Assembly: GCF_010183535.1 (NCBI RefSeq)
Contig: NC_071333.1
Location: 14,940,587 to 15,004,586 of the forward strand
Source of the DNA: Caenorhabditis remanei
Lineage: Eukaryota > Nematoda > Chromadorea > Rhabditida > Rhabditidae
Direction of reading: 5' to 3'
DNA length: 64,000 nucleotides
Both the position numbers and the translations under genes were made by a program. Positions within the stretch are counted from its first letter, which is position 1. Every line of letters starts with the position of its first letter. Shown here in pieces: positions 24,399 to 38,764 of this stretch. A model generated the notes under the pieces. The model was given only the letters and a program-made list of their open reading frames with translations, was not told the DNA's origin and made no database searches.

Positions 24399-24893
24399 AC
24401 TTGTGTCTCTGGAAATTGTATTCCCTGCAAATGAGATATACATAGTAATATATCGAGTTGTAAAGGATAAATGGTTAAAAAAGATCATAAGATCGGAACG
24501 ACTCAAAAGGGGGACGGTCATAAACCATATCGAAAAGTTGCACACTCAATTGTAATTAGATAGTGCGAAAACAGATTCATATATTTTACGCCCTCGATGT
24601 CACGAGTGTATCTGCTCAGACATAGCCATATGGCTAGAACATCAGACAAGACAGTCCGACACAACAGTAATTAAACTTCTGTCAAAAGTTTTCAGATTAC
24701 CGCGATTAGTGTAATAATAATAATAACAATGTGCACGTATCCTGCTTTTTTTCTCTAAAGCTCTCTACTCTCTCCTCGCTCTATATAAACCCTCTTCTGT
24801 AATCCACCATATGGTTGAAGGCAACCGTGTGCATCACTTCTAATTAAACTTTTCACCTAAAGTATTATTCTTACAGCTTGAAACATTTCAAGA
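24399..24893. promoter_or_regulatory. Shared divergent promoter
   Basis: This 495-bp gap separates two genes transcribed away from each other. It includes the palindrome TAGCCATATGGCTA at 24623-24636, repeats of CAGACA/CAGTCCGACA, a CT-rich block with TATATAAA near 24782, and a TTCTTACAG acceptor at 24868-24876 ahead of the plus-strand ATG. Positions from about 24579 are duplicated at 28709-29131. Confidence 0.6.
24623..24636. promoter_or_regulatory. 14-bp perfect palindrome with CATATG E-box core
   Basis: TAGCCATATGGCTA is its own reverse complement. It recurs exactly at 28852-28865 and with one change near 28751-28764, each time flanked by CAGACATA and AGACAATCAGACA-like sequence. This suggests a dimeric transcription-factor site. 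Confidence 0.5.
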
Positions 24894-26830
24894 ATGACCA
24901 ACAACGAATCCATTCAGAGTGCAGACTCTCTAGTGAATGGAGCGCTGTTCCAGCACCTCAGCAAGACTAGAATTGAGAAAGAAAAAATGATGAAGGAAAC
25001 GCAGTTCAACATGGATGAGTGTTGGACCGTAAGTTTCTTTTTAAATTAAGTAGACCTTATAGGGATACATAAATGGAATAGGAATAATAATTAATGTAAT
25101 GTTTTGTGTAGAGTAAGAAATTTGACATGCTTAAGGTAGGCGCTGTAGTTTCTGTAGCTGCACGGTTTCTGGGTACAAGGCAAGTTAGTGAAAAGTTTTA
25201 AGGAAGTGGGATGAACTAGCTCGTTTTCAAGGATATGTTATCTTTTTGGCCCCATTGTTAGGTTCTGTAGTTTTAAAGATTGTTGCCTAAAAAGAGCACA
25301 CTCGGACCGTGAGAAAAAGTCAACGTTTCTGAAGTTCTAGATATATATATATATATATTCATTCCACCATCAAGCCGGATTTCCTATTCAAGGACGTTGA
25401 AAATTTTGGATGAATATAACCTTTTTGGCTCTACTAGAATATTGAGGGATTCCAATGAACGAAAAACATTTGATTGTCTAACACAGAATCTTCAAATCAT
25501 CTACTTATTTCAGAGAATTGCTGATGATCTCTATCACCGCACTTGCAACTATTTGGAGGTAATCCCAACAGTCATATAAGTGATAACTAATACCTGGTAT
25601 TCTAGGACAAGACCCCAAAAACAAACAAGTTGCACGCAATCGTCCGCGACATCCGCATGGGCCACAAACACCGTCTGGAGTTCATCCTCCCTCGTGCGAC
25701 GCAGCGGTACAAGGCGGTGAGTCGCAAGAGTCGGTTACGAGCATGACGTTTCCATGAGCACCGACATGGAGCTCACATAAGAGGAAACAAAAAATCTTGA
25801 CATCGTAATACAATGATTTATGTACATGGAATCATGCGATTCACTTAGACAATCCAAATCTGCATAGTAATAAATCAAGAGTTTCAAAAATATAAGAAAA
25901 GGAAAATGAAAGCGTCTTTGTCTATAGAAAAACGTTGAGTCATCGAAAAATACAGTTGTTTTGTTAATTGTAGAATCAGCTATAGTTATCATAAAAAATT
26001 TTCATGTGAACGGTTTTAGTACCAGATATCTATCATCTGCCGCTAATGAATTTGAACTTCAAGAAAAACAGTCAAAGCCACGTCAGCTCAGAAAAAATTG
26101 AATGCAATCCTAAAGATTGTTTCTTCTAGAAAGGAAAAATAAGATTCGGGCACATTCTAATGTTTATGGCTCCACTTGTCTGTGGCATCGAAAGACAGAA
26201 AGCTAATCACATAGTTCCCTAAATTGCTATCGGCGCCAAAAAATTGCCTTCCGATTCTTCATTGAACGTGTTCGTATACACGTTACGAATCGGGGTTTCT
26301 GCGTAACAATAGACATGTAAAAATCACACAATATATTGAAAGAAACTATTGAAAAATATAAGAAAGCATTTTGTGTGGCATATTGAAACATATTTCCATT
26401 GCGAAGTCAATGAAACCAAACTATTTGCCACGACTAGATTTTTTCATGCCATGCTAATTTCGATAACCAACACAAAAACACTGTGAATTGATGAAAATAA
26501 GGAAAACGCGCAGAAAATTGTTGTGGAGTGAAGACATGTTTCGAGAGCTTTCTGTCGGGACTTCTCATGGAGCGTTTCCAATAGAAACCATTCCGAAATG
26601 CCATTAATGTTTTCCATGTATTTTTCCTAATGGGACTCCACCAATTTTCCTTATTACAGTACACCTGCTTCATATTGTTCGAGAGCCTCCACTTGTGTCT
26701 TCAAACAGAGGGAATTGCTCTCTATTATTTAGATCGTATCCGCAAAGAGGAAGAAGCTGCTCAAACTGCTTCAAATGCAGTCGTCGTTGCAAGCAGTGCT
26801 CCAACTCCCAACGATTGCACCATCTTGTAA
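24894..26830 (+). CDS. Small uncharacterised protein ending in a CaaX-like prenylation motif
   Basis: Four exons (24894-25028, 25514-25558, 25606-25716, 26660-26830) join exactly to 153 residues. The N terminus is polar (MTNNESIQSADSLVNGALFQ), followed by a lysine-rich helix. Then come a basic middle (VRDIRMGHKHRLEFILPRAT), a helix YTCFILFESLHLCLQTEGIA, and an alanine-rich tail. The protein ends NDCTIL. CTIL fits a CaaX box with terminal Leu, the class that usually receives geranylgeranyl, so membrane anchoring is plausible. No GTPase G-motifs are present, so it is not a Ras-type protein. A TTCTTACAG acceptor 17 bases before the ATG may be a trans-splice site. The family is not recognised. 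Confidence 0.78.
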
Positions 26831-28708
26831 ATCACCTTTGGATCCGATCAACTTCCATACAATCTCTTGTAACTTTAACAAAGACTGAAGCATTGCACGA
26901 TTTTTGATGAAACCGGATCTTTTTTCTGCTCAAAACTCAAAAGATACCATTTTTCATCAAATGTCGTCCAATTTTGAAATGGGATTATTTCTGACATGTA
27001 AAAGTGTATTTTCAGATATTTCCTTATTTGTGAGCGTCGAAAAATTATTTTTTCTTAAATGTCATTTTTCCGCCGTCCGTGAATAGTGAAAAAATGTAGT
27101 ATAATAAAATACACTTTTACATGGTATGAATCACCTCATCATTGTTTTAATGAGTAACTGCTCAAAATTACTATACACCTTCCCCAAAATAATCTCATCG
27201 TACTATCTCCTCCTTTTTCTACCTCTTTCTTAAGTTCTGAATCTCATTGTTTTGTTGCTTATCATTTGTTCAATTGTTTTGTTTCTTCTTCGATGACTGT
27301 TTTCACATTTTCAATGTAATGATTCTTCTTTTGATATATAAATCGAGATCCAGCAACTCAATCTTTAAAAAAAACGTTTTTTCAGATCAACGCTCCATTT
27401 TTCAAACCCATCACTCTCATTTCCATTTCTTTTTTCTCTTTCTTAAGAGGTCCCGAATTTCATTATCTCCTAACGTTTTCTTCTCTTTTTTCCATTCCTT
27501 TCCCATTTCCGCACTCTATTTGTTTTGGTTGACGCCGGCGTCCGGCGGCCGCGGCAGCGTCCCAGAAACCCCTTCTGCCGAGAACAACATTCATGAAAAA
27601 GAGGGACCGACAGAAGCAGTCGACTCTTCCCCTAAGGGTACACAGGCAACATTCGAAAATTCTAGAGAGGACTAAGAGGCAGAGACTTGTCAGCAGAACG
27701 GGCGGTGCCGTGCGGTGTCGTAGCGTTCGTGCAATGCGGAGTCAAACGCTCCTCTCGGCGCCCCGCTCCCTCTCTTGGATGAATGACTAAGGGAAAAGAA
27801 GAGACATAGAGTATTTCCCTCCCACAAGGACAACAAAGGCGGAGTGAAAACGAACAGACGAACAGTTGGGAAAAAAAGAAAGGTAGAAAATAAAAGTAGT
27901 GACCCAGTGACCGTTCCTCTTTTCACTTTCACTCGCTAACCCTCAGAGTGAAATAAAAAGACAGGTAGAAAAAGACTATTAGACAGGTAGCATTCTGTTG
28001 TTCAACTTTTACTCTGTTCTCTCTCCGGGAGAACAGCAAAATGAAGATATCGTTAGGAAAAAGAAGGAAAAAGTGCTTAGGCTACCACCAGGGAAGAAAA
28101 GCGAACAAAGTGAAAACGAAACTTGACTTAAGAAGTGAGAAAATGGAATAACAATAAAATAGGATGGAAATGAAAGAGAATAGAAACGAACGGAATGAAT
28201 GGAGAATAAAAAATGAAAGAAAAAAGAGCAGAAGGTTGGGGGGAAATAGGTTGGAACCTCACACCAAGCTATACAGCTGTTCTCCTCTCTTTCTTGGCGA
28301 AGAATAATCAATCACCAAAATTGGGAGGTTCATTAAGCATGGAGGACTTCAGGGACGTCGAAAAAACCTGCATTCATTGGAGCCTTCGGAGGGAAAGAGG
28401 CATTTTATTTTGTCAAAACTGCTGGTGTTACTTATCATAACTTATTAGTGATCAGTACGCTAATTGGAGTGTGTGATTCTGAAATGCCAAATTTGAATGG
28501 ATAGTTATCTTTTAAGGAAAAGTCTGAAGGAAAATATGATGTCATGATAAGAAGATCTGTAGGATAACGTCGTATTATCTGGGATAGCGTTTTAGATTTG
28601 CTGGAAGATGTTTCTGGATTCTATTTCGTATGCCTCAAATATTCATTTTATTCATGTTTTAAAAAGACACAGTGACTAGACAGTCCGAGTAACTTTACTG
28701 AACTTGAT
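26831..28708. other. 3' flank and intergenic DNA with a GC-rich patch
   Basis: It begins with the 3' UTR of the 24894 gene and its AATAAA at 27103-27108. Most of the rest is CT- or AG-rich. About 27535-27790 is unusually GC- and CpG-rich (GACGCCGGCGTCCGGCGGCC) compared with surrounding DNA. ORFs across it show no domain or splice support. Confidence 0.45.
27103..27108 (+). terminator. Poly(A) signal of the 24894 gene
   Basis: AATAAA lies about 270 bases after the stop codon at 26830. Confidence 0.55.
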
Positions 28709-29131
28709 ATATTTTACGACATTGAGGTCACGAGTGTTTCTGCTTAGACATAGTCATATGGCTAGACAATCAGACAAGACAGTCTGACACAATTTTAATT
28801 AAACTTGAAACTTTTGAGATTATTGCGATAACAAGTGCTTCTGCTCAGACATAGCCATATGGCTAGACAATCAGACAAAACAGTCCGACACAACTTTAAT
28901 TAAACTTATGTCAAAAGTTTTTAGATTACCACGATAAGTGCAATAATAACAAGAGTTTGCATTTGACCTTCTCTTTTTCTCTAAGGCCCTCTACTCTCTC
29001 TCTATCTTTCTACTGTAATCAACCAGATGTTTGAGTTCAACCGTCTGTAACAACTTTGATTGAACTTCTCCCTTTAAATATCATTCTTATAGCTTGGAAC
29101 ATCGCAAGAATGACCGACAGCGAGTTCATGC
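28709..29131 (+). pseudogene. Duplicated promoter plus start codon of the 24894 gene, without the rest of the gene
   Basis: The stretch aligns with 24579-24909: CACGAGTG, the CAGACATAG..CATATGGCTAGA block, CAGTCCGACACAAC, AATTAAACTT, the CTCTACTCTCT tract, the ATTCTTA(C/T)AGCTT acceptor, and CAAGAATGACC with the start codon (29110-29112). In this copy the palindrome block is present twice in tandem (about 28735 and 28835). Similarity ends a few codons after the ATG, where the frame soon reaches DNA with no recognisable exon 2-4 homologue downstream. The promoter copy may still be active. Confidence 0.65.
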
Positions 29132-30668
29132 GGATTTTTGATAGTTTTTTCAGATTTGTTTACTGTGTTTCTTTTTTGAAGAACATAACTTCAGTTCATT
29201 TTGTTTTTACTGATACCTATGCTTTCAATCACCCCTCAATCCAACTTTAGTGTAATTACTGCACTTTCCCAAATTCTTGATGACAAATGTTTCAAACTGC
29301 ACAACAAACATTTATACATACACAAACTACTCGCTCTTATCTTTCCACAACGAATCTCCTCCTCTTCTATTTCATTCGCCTCCTTGAATGCACTTTTAGA
29401 AGACCATTCCTCCATCCTCTTCTCGTTCCGCGTTCTCTCGCCCACCCCTAGGCGCCGAGCAGGGGAGCAAGCGGCTTTACGCATGGTGCCGGCACGGACT
29501 GATACTGAAACACGGGCGCCTGGAAATGTGTGCTCCGAGGAGGGGCGGCGCCGTCGGTCGCCGTCGTCGTTTTACGCACTCAATGCAACAACTAGAGTGA
29601 AAATACATCTAAAAGTGCACGGCGCCAACAAAAAGAGCGGAGAAGATAGCGCGCCGGGCGCAGAGAGGCGAGAGGAACGGGTTCGGCAGAATGCAAAAAG
29701 TGCAAGCGAACTTACGTGAAGAGAAGAGAAATGTTGCGGACACACACGCTAGGGCGGTGCCAGTCCGCGTGCCCCCTCCGCGCCTGGGGGTCAGGCAACA
29801 AACCGAACGTCTGATAGATGAGGCGAGAACGGGAGACCCAGAGACTCGAGGCGCTCACCCCCAGGCCCTATGGCGTCCAATTTTATAGAGAAAAAGAGGA
29901 GGAGCGTTCAGTATCTAGAAGTTTCTCCTCCTGGTGTAGTAGAAGAGTGACCATCACCATCTCACCGGTGAGAGAGTTTATTTGTTTGGGGTCGTCGTGC
30001 TCCGTTCACTTTTTTTTTGGTTTTTTTTCAAACCCGTTCGGTCAGTTAGTATAGTGGACACACGGAGCTCTGCTATATAATATTGCGTTTCTCTCTAATC
30101 TTTCTTTCTACTTTCTTTCTATGAAGATTTCATCCTCTGGGATTTAGTGATTTCTTATCAAGCTACTAGAACCAAAATCGTATAGTCCATGAAGTAAAAA
30201 CTTTTTTATAATGCAGTCCAGTTTCATTCTCTTTATTAGTGGATAGGTTGAATGGGGAATTTATAATTTCTGAGTATAATTAGCTTCGTTTTCTTTTCTG
30301 AAAACGTCTGGGTAGTCTCAATGAGCAAGAAGGTTCACTAGTTATCGCTTTCAATGTTTTGTAGTGCAATTTTTCAAAAAGTTCTTGAGTCTGCTCTGAA
30401 TATGTTCAATAGGATATTGATACGATTTGAAATAGGTATCTAAACATCAAGACCCCGTTCTTTGAGTACTTTTTTTGATACTTCATACTACTATTGAACT
30501 AGTCGTACCGAAGGTGTTTTGACGTCCGCCATACCGGCGTCTCTTTTCTCTGTTCGCTGTTCCCCTTTTCAGCCTCTATAGAAAAACAAGTGACGGGGCA
30601 GTGGTAGTGGTGGAAATAGTAGCACTGTTCCAGAGAGCGTCAGACATTCTGAACGTCTATACGAAAAC
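29132..30668. other. Intergenic DNA with a strongly GC-rich segment (about 29440-29890)
   Basis: The segment 29440-29890 is dense in CG dinucleotides (GGCGCCGAGCAGGGG, GGGGCGGCGCCGTCGG, GCGCGCCGGGCGC) and stands out from AT-rich surroundings. Overlapping ORFs are arginine-rich and of low complexity, without splice support. A TATATAAT near 30074 and a purine-rich block lead into the candidate gene at 30669. The most likely role is promoter or enhancer DNA. Confidence 0.4.
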
Positions 30669-31082
30669 ATGAAGCTCGCTTTTTTATTTTCACTTGCGCC
30701 CCTTCTCCTACTCGTATACTTTTTAGACTCCTCTCTTATTACTATTATTTTGAAGTACGGAGATGAGATATTTATATTGATTTCTTTTCAGGGGCTCTCC
30801 CGAGGACAAGGGCTAATCAGGCCTGACTCTCCCAGTCCGCGATGCGTCTCACGGTGAGTGGTCCCTGTGGGTACTATTTCAAAAGTCTTTTTCAGTAATT
30901 AATGTATAAAAGTTTTTGAATGTTACATAAAGTTCCGTAATCATTCAATTAATTGCTCGAGTGAATCACAGATTTATTAGCTTAGTTACTAAGATTCATT
31001 TCAGTATCGAGCACAATTAGTGATAGCTTCCTACTATAATTAAACATTCAAATAAATTTCAGACCATCGTAAGTGGGATGGT
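30669..31082 (+). CDS. Candidate small secreted peptide gene
   Basis: The ATG at 30669 opens a strong signal peptide (MKLAFLFSLAPLLLL). A GTATAC donor after 30713, a TTTTCAG acceptor before 30792 and a GTGAGT donor after 30853 define a GC-rich second exon. Its only open frame (GLSRGQGLIRPDSPSPRCVS) is the one exon 1 requires. A TTTCAG acceptor before 31073 gives a short last exon ending in TAA at 31082. AATAAA follows at 31230-31235. The product would be about 38 residues. The first exon and splice signals are convincing. The short product is not matched to any known family, so exon 2 may belong to a longer or non-coding transcript. Confidence 0.4.
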
Positions 31083-31366
31083 AGCAGGTTGAAGGCTAAA
31101 CCAACCGGCCCAGTGTTGTGACCGAATGATCAAATGCTGCGATGTCACCCCGTGTATTGTTGCGTTTTATTTGTAGCTAATTACGGTGTTTTCAATTACT
31201 CATTCCAACTTTTGATATGATAATCGAAAAATAAAGAAAAACAAATCAACTTCACTTCACATTGTCACATTCGTTTATGCCACGTACAAGTCTGTACATA
31301 TGCCGATTCATTTAGTGAGTTTTCTAATTTATATGTCTAATTTGTATCAACATCCTATTTTTTCAG

Positions 31367-31593
31367 TGCGCATAATGTGGCTCTTAACATCGTACACTCG
31401 CACAACGACTGGCTTAACTAGGTGGTCCGTTCTCGGAAATGAAGGTCGCTGCCATCCCTCCTCAGGCCGAGTTGAGCTAACCGTAACTGATCAAAAGCTG
31501 TATGGTGGATCAGTGACCATAACAAAGAATGCACAACCTCTTCGGACTTTCTGCATCTATGGTGGCGCTGTATCTGATTATTATATTCACTAG
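31367..31593 (+). other. Exon-like open frame of about 75 codons
   Basis: It follows a TATTTTTTCAG acceptor and stays open to TAG at 31593, with normal worm codon use. The encoded sequence includes RWSVLGNEGRCHPSSGRVEL and GGSVTITKNAQPLRTFCIYG. It has two cysteines and no signal peptide. It could be an alternative last exon of the 30669 gene, but the phases (exon 2 ends in phase 2, this frame needs phase 1) do not match. It may also be a separate gene with an unseen upstream exon, or a relic. Confidence 0.3.
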
Positions 31594-31708
31594 ATGAAAT
31601 GAAAGAAAGTTGGGAGCAATTACTGTGTTCTGTTTTGTTTTTGCATTTTATGAATTTACAGATAGAAGACTTTCAGATCTCAAAAACTATAGAAAAAACA
31701 TAAGATCA

Positions 31709-31714
31709 TTTATT
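31709..31714 (-). terminator. Poly(A) signal of the MMP gene
   Basis: AATAAA on the minus strand lies 18 bases past the stop codon at 31733, giving a very short 3' UTR. Confidence 0.55.
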
Positions 31715-31732
31715 TGAAAAAAACCAGGTAGT

Positions 31733-34308
<2,576 letters not shown>

Positions 34309-37300
34309 AATCGGATTATGATGAGAACTTAGGAAAAGAGGGAAGTTGGTAAGAAGTAGCAAACGAAGGTCAACGGTCTATGGTAATTAGCGGGTAGGGG
34401 CGCAATGCGTCATGAAAGTCAAAAGGCTTGTATTGTTGGCGGTTGGGTGACGTTCGTTCCTTTTATGAGCCATTGTTTCACTATAAGAGCCGCCTACTTG
34501 ACTAGTATCCACAACATCTGCTTTGAGCTTCTGAGATTCCAGATGTTGGAAGGGATTTAAATGAATTATGGGTTTTGTATGTTTTAAATGAAATCTGATC
34601 AAATATATGATAACTCTGAGGAAGATAATTTATTGTATTCTATCAAGACTTGTTTCAATCAATATCAGTACTCGATCATTCCCATCTTCAAAAAACCGCT
34701 TTTCGATTCCACCTACTAGGATGAACCAGGATGAATCATAAGTGACAGAAATGCGCGAGCATTTATCCCACAATTAGATCTTTCACTGTAACCAGATCCG
34801 ACGAGAAGATTCAAGTGTTGTTCCTTCCGTCCTTCCCTCAAAACTCAAAAGTTGAATCTTCGTATTCCCAACGTCCTTTCTTTCCCTTCCTTTCACGCAT
34901 CGGTGTTCTAACAGTGTGTCCTCAATTCCATCCTTCCACGCTCGTCACTCCGTCTTCCTCTAAATACATTGTGAACGGTTGGCGGTCCAAGGACACAAAT
35001 TTCCATGAAAACTGAGTGGCTTGAAACTGAAGTTAGAAACCCGAATAGGAATAGGAAATCTTTTGAAAAAAAAATGCTGGGACAAGGTGCTCTATCCAAA
35101 TTGTTTTCATTGGCTTCTATGCAACATTTTGACTTGAGTTCCTCGCAGCAATAAGTTTCACAATATCTATCTCAAGAGCATTAAATCTATTTCGCAACAT
35201 GAAAACCTACTGCCAATTTTTTCAAACAACTTTCTAAGCTGATGATCTAAAAATACTCAATGTTCTCTAAAACCAACTCAAGAAATATTCCCATCCCATC
35301 TCACTCAACGTTCTCTCTTAATCCCAGAAAAGTTCCAACCTAAACTAACCCATCTTCTTTTCTCTTCCCAATTTCCCGCCGTCGACATCATGTCGTTTTC
35401 TAATCGTGTCCGCCATCAGTCTGTTGGCTCTCTTCTCTTCTTGCTTTTCCTTTTCTCTTGCTTTTTTGTTTCTCTTTCCCTCTCAGTTTCTGTTTCAAAA
35501 CCAGCATGTCGTCCGTGTTTATCGCTTTATCCATGGTCCCATCTTGCTGACCAAAAATTCGCTTTTTGTGTTTTTCTTGGCCCCACCGTTTCGTTTCATT
35601 CTATGTACTTTGATGAGTTTGCACCACCAACCACCTAAATGTCTGTTGATTTCACCAATTGTTGTGTTTTATCAATCTCATAACTTTAAACATTAAAATT
35701 TTTTTTAAATGTTGCCAAATGTTTTTCAGACTTGAAAATTTGAAACCGTCATCAATTTTTGTGAAACTGAACATTGAGTTTTGTGAAGTGGAACATCACT
35801 TCAATTGATCCTAAGAATTCATATCCATCTCTCCATCCATAATGTAAAAGGTTAATGAATATTCATGAATGTCTATGTCTGTAGAACGTCAAAACATTTC
35901 AGTATTTATTATTTTGTTATTTGATTTTATGAGTAAGAGGCTGATTTCCAAATTTTGGGCTGTGCTGACGAATATAATCCTTCCGCCAAACATTTTTCTT
36001 GTTTGACCTTCTTTGTAAGCGCTTTCCGCCAAAAAACAACAGAAAAGTTCCCAACCTCTTTTCTTTGACTATGATTCATCCACACTGAAAAAAAGCAGTA
36101 GAATAGTACGATGATGTCGAAATCGAGATCCTTCAGGAATCGTAAATTTTCTTAATGTCTTCCCATCGCCTTTTTGGTCGGCAATGAAATCTTCACGCAA
36201 ATATCTCGGTGGGTGGTCCTTTTAACTGACGACTTCCCGCTATTTCGGTCGTCTTTCTTTGTTCACAATCACTCTTCTAGTTTTCTATGTTTTGTTCTAT
36301 CAATTTGAATTTTATTTGTTACGAATTGTTTCCATCTACGAGTGATATGCTCATTCCCAAGAAAAACTTCATATCTGCGTTGTGAAGTATTCCGATATTT
36401 CATAAACACACCCGTGTACTGTTCAAACCAAAAAACTCTCACGTGGTTTTTTTTCGTTTTCAAAAATTTCTCCCTCAATCCCTCGATTTCCTAGTTCTCC
36501 AATTTCAGTACACTATTTTCCCCACTCATTTCACCTTGTCCGCTCCCAGGTAAACTTTGAGGGTCGACCAGCCGGTTCTGTTCACACAATTTTGCCACCC
36601 CACCGACCAACACTATGCTATTTTTGTTGTTGTTAGTTTTGTCCCTACGTATTGATTTTCTAACTTCAATTTCAGCGAACATTTTTTCTAGAAATGGAGG
36701 GAAATTGAGTTTTCGCTTTCCGTTCCAGTCCCGTTTGTTAATTAGGGATGGCTCTCGTCTAACAATACATCATCTTTTTTAGTTTTATTCTTTCGGCTGC
36801 CATTCACAATATTGTTTTTCCAAGTAGCAGCAGCAGAAGTTTTTTTTTCTTCTTCGTCGTGCCTAAAAAAATCTCTCCTGACTTTTACCCAAACTTTAAC
36901 GTATCAACCCCAAAAACTGAGCAGATTGCTCGGTTCGTGAACCTTTTGAAACCTTAAACGTAAAAAAATACTCTTGGGATAACCATTGCCTGCAGAACAG
37001 AATAAAATGGAAAATGAATACTCAAAGGAAGCGGAAGTGTGTCCACATAAGCAAACAGTATTTTTTACAGCACCCACACAGCTCTTCTGATGTAGCACAC
37101 CTCTTCTACATAGAAGGAAACATTCTTATTGAAAAGCTCATGATTCATCTTTACCCTCTGCTTCCGATGATGATGCACATCGGAAGTTTCACACCTTCCT
37201 TGTCGAATTTATGTTTTCCTGCTGCCCTTCTCAAGTCATCCTTACCTTTCCTTTTCGAATCAAACATAAACATTTCAATCTTTCACTTTCTTTCCTTTGT

Positions 37301-38764
37301 TCACCTATCTTTCTTCCAATGCTTTCATTTCCGTCAATCATATCAATTTGTTCCGGTAGAATAGATTTTAACAAAAAGGTGACGATTCTCGGGTCGTTCA
37401 TTTCTCCAATGTTGCTTTCTCGAGGTCTGGAATACCATTTAAACTAAAATTATAATTTTATGCCACTCCAATTTCATTTCTCTCTTAAGTTAATTATCCA
37501 GTTCCTCATTTCTACTGATGAATTTTATAAAAACTGCTAGAATCTTCATTTCCATTTCTATTCTCGTCCGATGAACAGAATATTTTCATGCATCACGTCC
37601 TTCCAGATGTCACTGGGCATCCCTCCGTAAAAACATAAAAGTAGAAGTCTTCCTTTTTGAGTCTTACTTCTTTTTTCTCTGACGTCAGTCTGAAAAAAAA
37701 CGAAAGGCAATCCAAGAGTTCAGTTAAATTCTTAGGACTGATGTGAAATCAAGCAGTTCGATTCTGAATTTTTAATGTTTTATATATTTTGACATTTTTT
37801 TCTTTATCTGGTTTTCTAACATCAGTTCTGAATAACTTATGCATTGTGAGATACTCGATATGACAGTTTTGAGAAAACAGGAAAAGTGACATCACTGTGC
37901 TCCGAGGCTCCGAGTAGAAGTAATTTGCGGTGAAAAACGAGAAATGAGAAAAAGAGAGCGCTAGTTACCTATTGTTCTATTACAACTCTCGCCAACACTG
38001 GCTAGAACTGTTCCTCCACATAGACACCCTCACTTTTGTTCTTCTTCTTCTTTTTTTTCCCTCACTCATTCACAAACTTTCCATTCCGTCTCCCATTTTT
38101 CTTCGTCGTCTTCTTTACTTTTTTATGACGACCACCACAACATCTATTCGCCTCTTTTTGATGACCTGAAGAGGCAACAACCTTGTCTTCGAGAAGCAGC
38201 GTGTTGAGAGGCATTTAATTGACCATAAATGGTCAGGCGGCCAGTCGAGAAATTGAAAATTACTCTCTCCTCATTTGGGAAGTCAGGGATTTCAATTTGG
38301 ATTCAGAATCACAGACCCATTTCTTGTTCTTTGTTACTGACCTCATTTTCTTATTTCAGTAAAACTTGAACATCTCATTGCCTATAACTAGATTACACAG
38401 TGAGTATACAAATGGACTACGTGAGCACCAGAACGTGCAAAACAACTTCTTCCTCTAACCCGTGAACCGGAAAGTCTTAAGATCAGTGACGAAAATGAGC
38501 CAATTTTCTTATTCCCCACTATACAAATTCATCAGGCTAATGGATTTTCATTTTAGTCTCCCTGCCAATGTGACTAATCATAAAAATATGAATGCAGCTG
38601 TTTTTTTTTGAAAATTGGTTCTGAAATCTCTCTTGTTGTTATTACTGTTTCTATAATCACAAAATCACCTGCGTCTAGCCTCCATTTGTTAGAAAAGTTA
38701 GAAAACCCTAAGTTCAGTTCCATTTTCAGCTAATAGTGTTCTACGAATCCTCTGAACGACCGAA
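34309..38764. other. Intergenic region between MMP and four-pass membrane protein genes
   Basis: About 4.4 kb without a supported gene. It is largely pyrimidine-rich with long T- and CT-tracts (35400-35500, 37200-37330, 38030-38160), and the ORFs found are phenylalanine/serine-rich products of those tracts. The two flanking genes are transcribed away from it, so it should contain both promoters. Confidence 0.5.

Noticed and set aside
27247..27675. 142-codon ORF across the GC-rich patch
   Set aside because: It begins in a low-complexity T-rich stretch, changes composition abruptly, and shows no domain or splice support.
29056..29250. ORF following the duplicated promoter as a functional second gene copy
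   Set aside because: Only the first few codons resemble the original. The rest is AT-rich and phenylalanine-rich without homologous exons.
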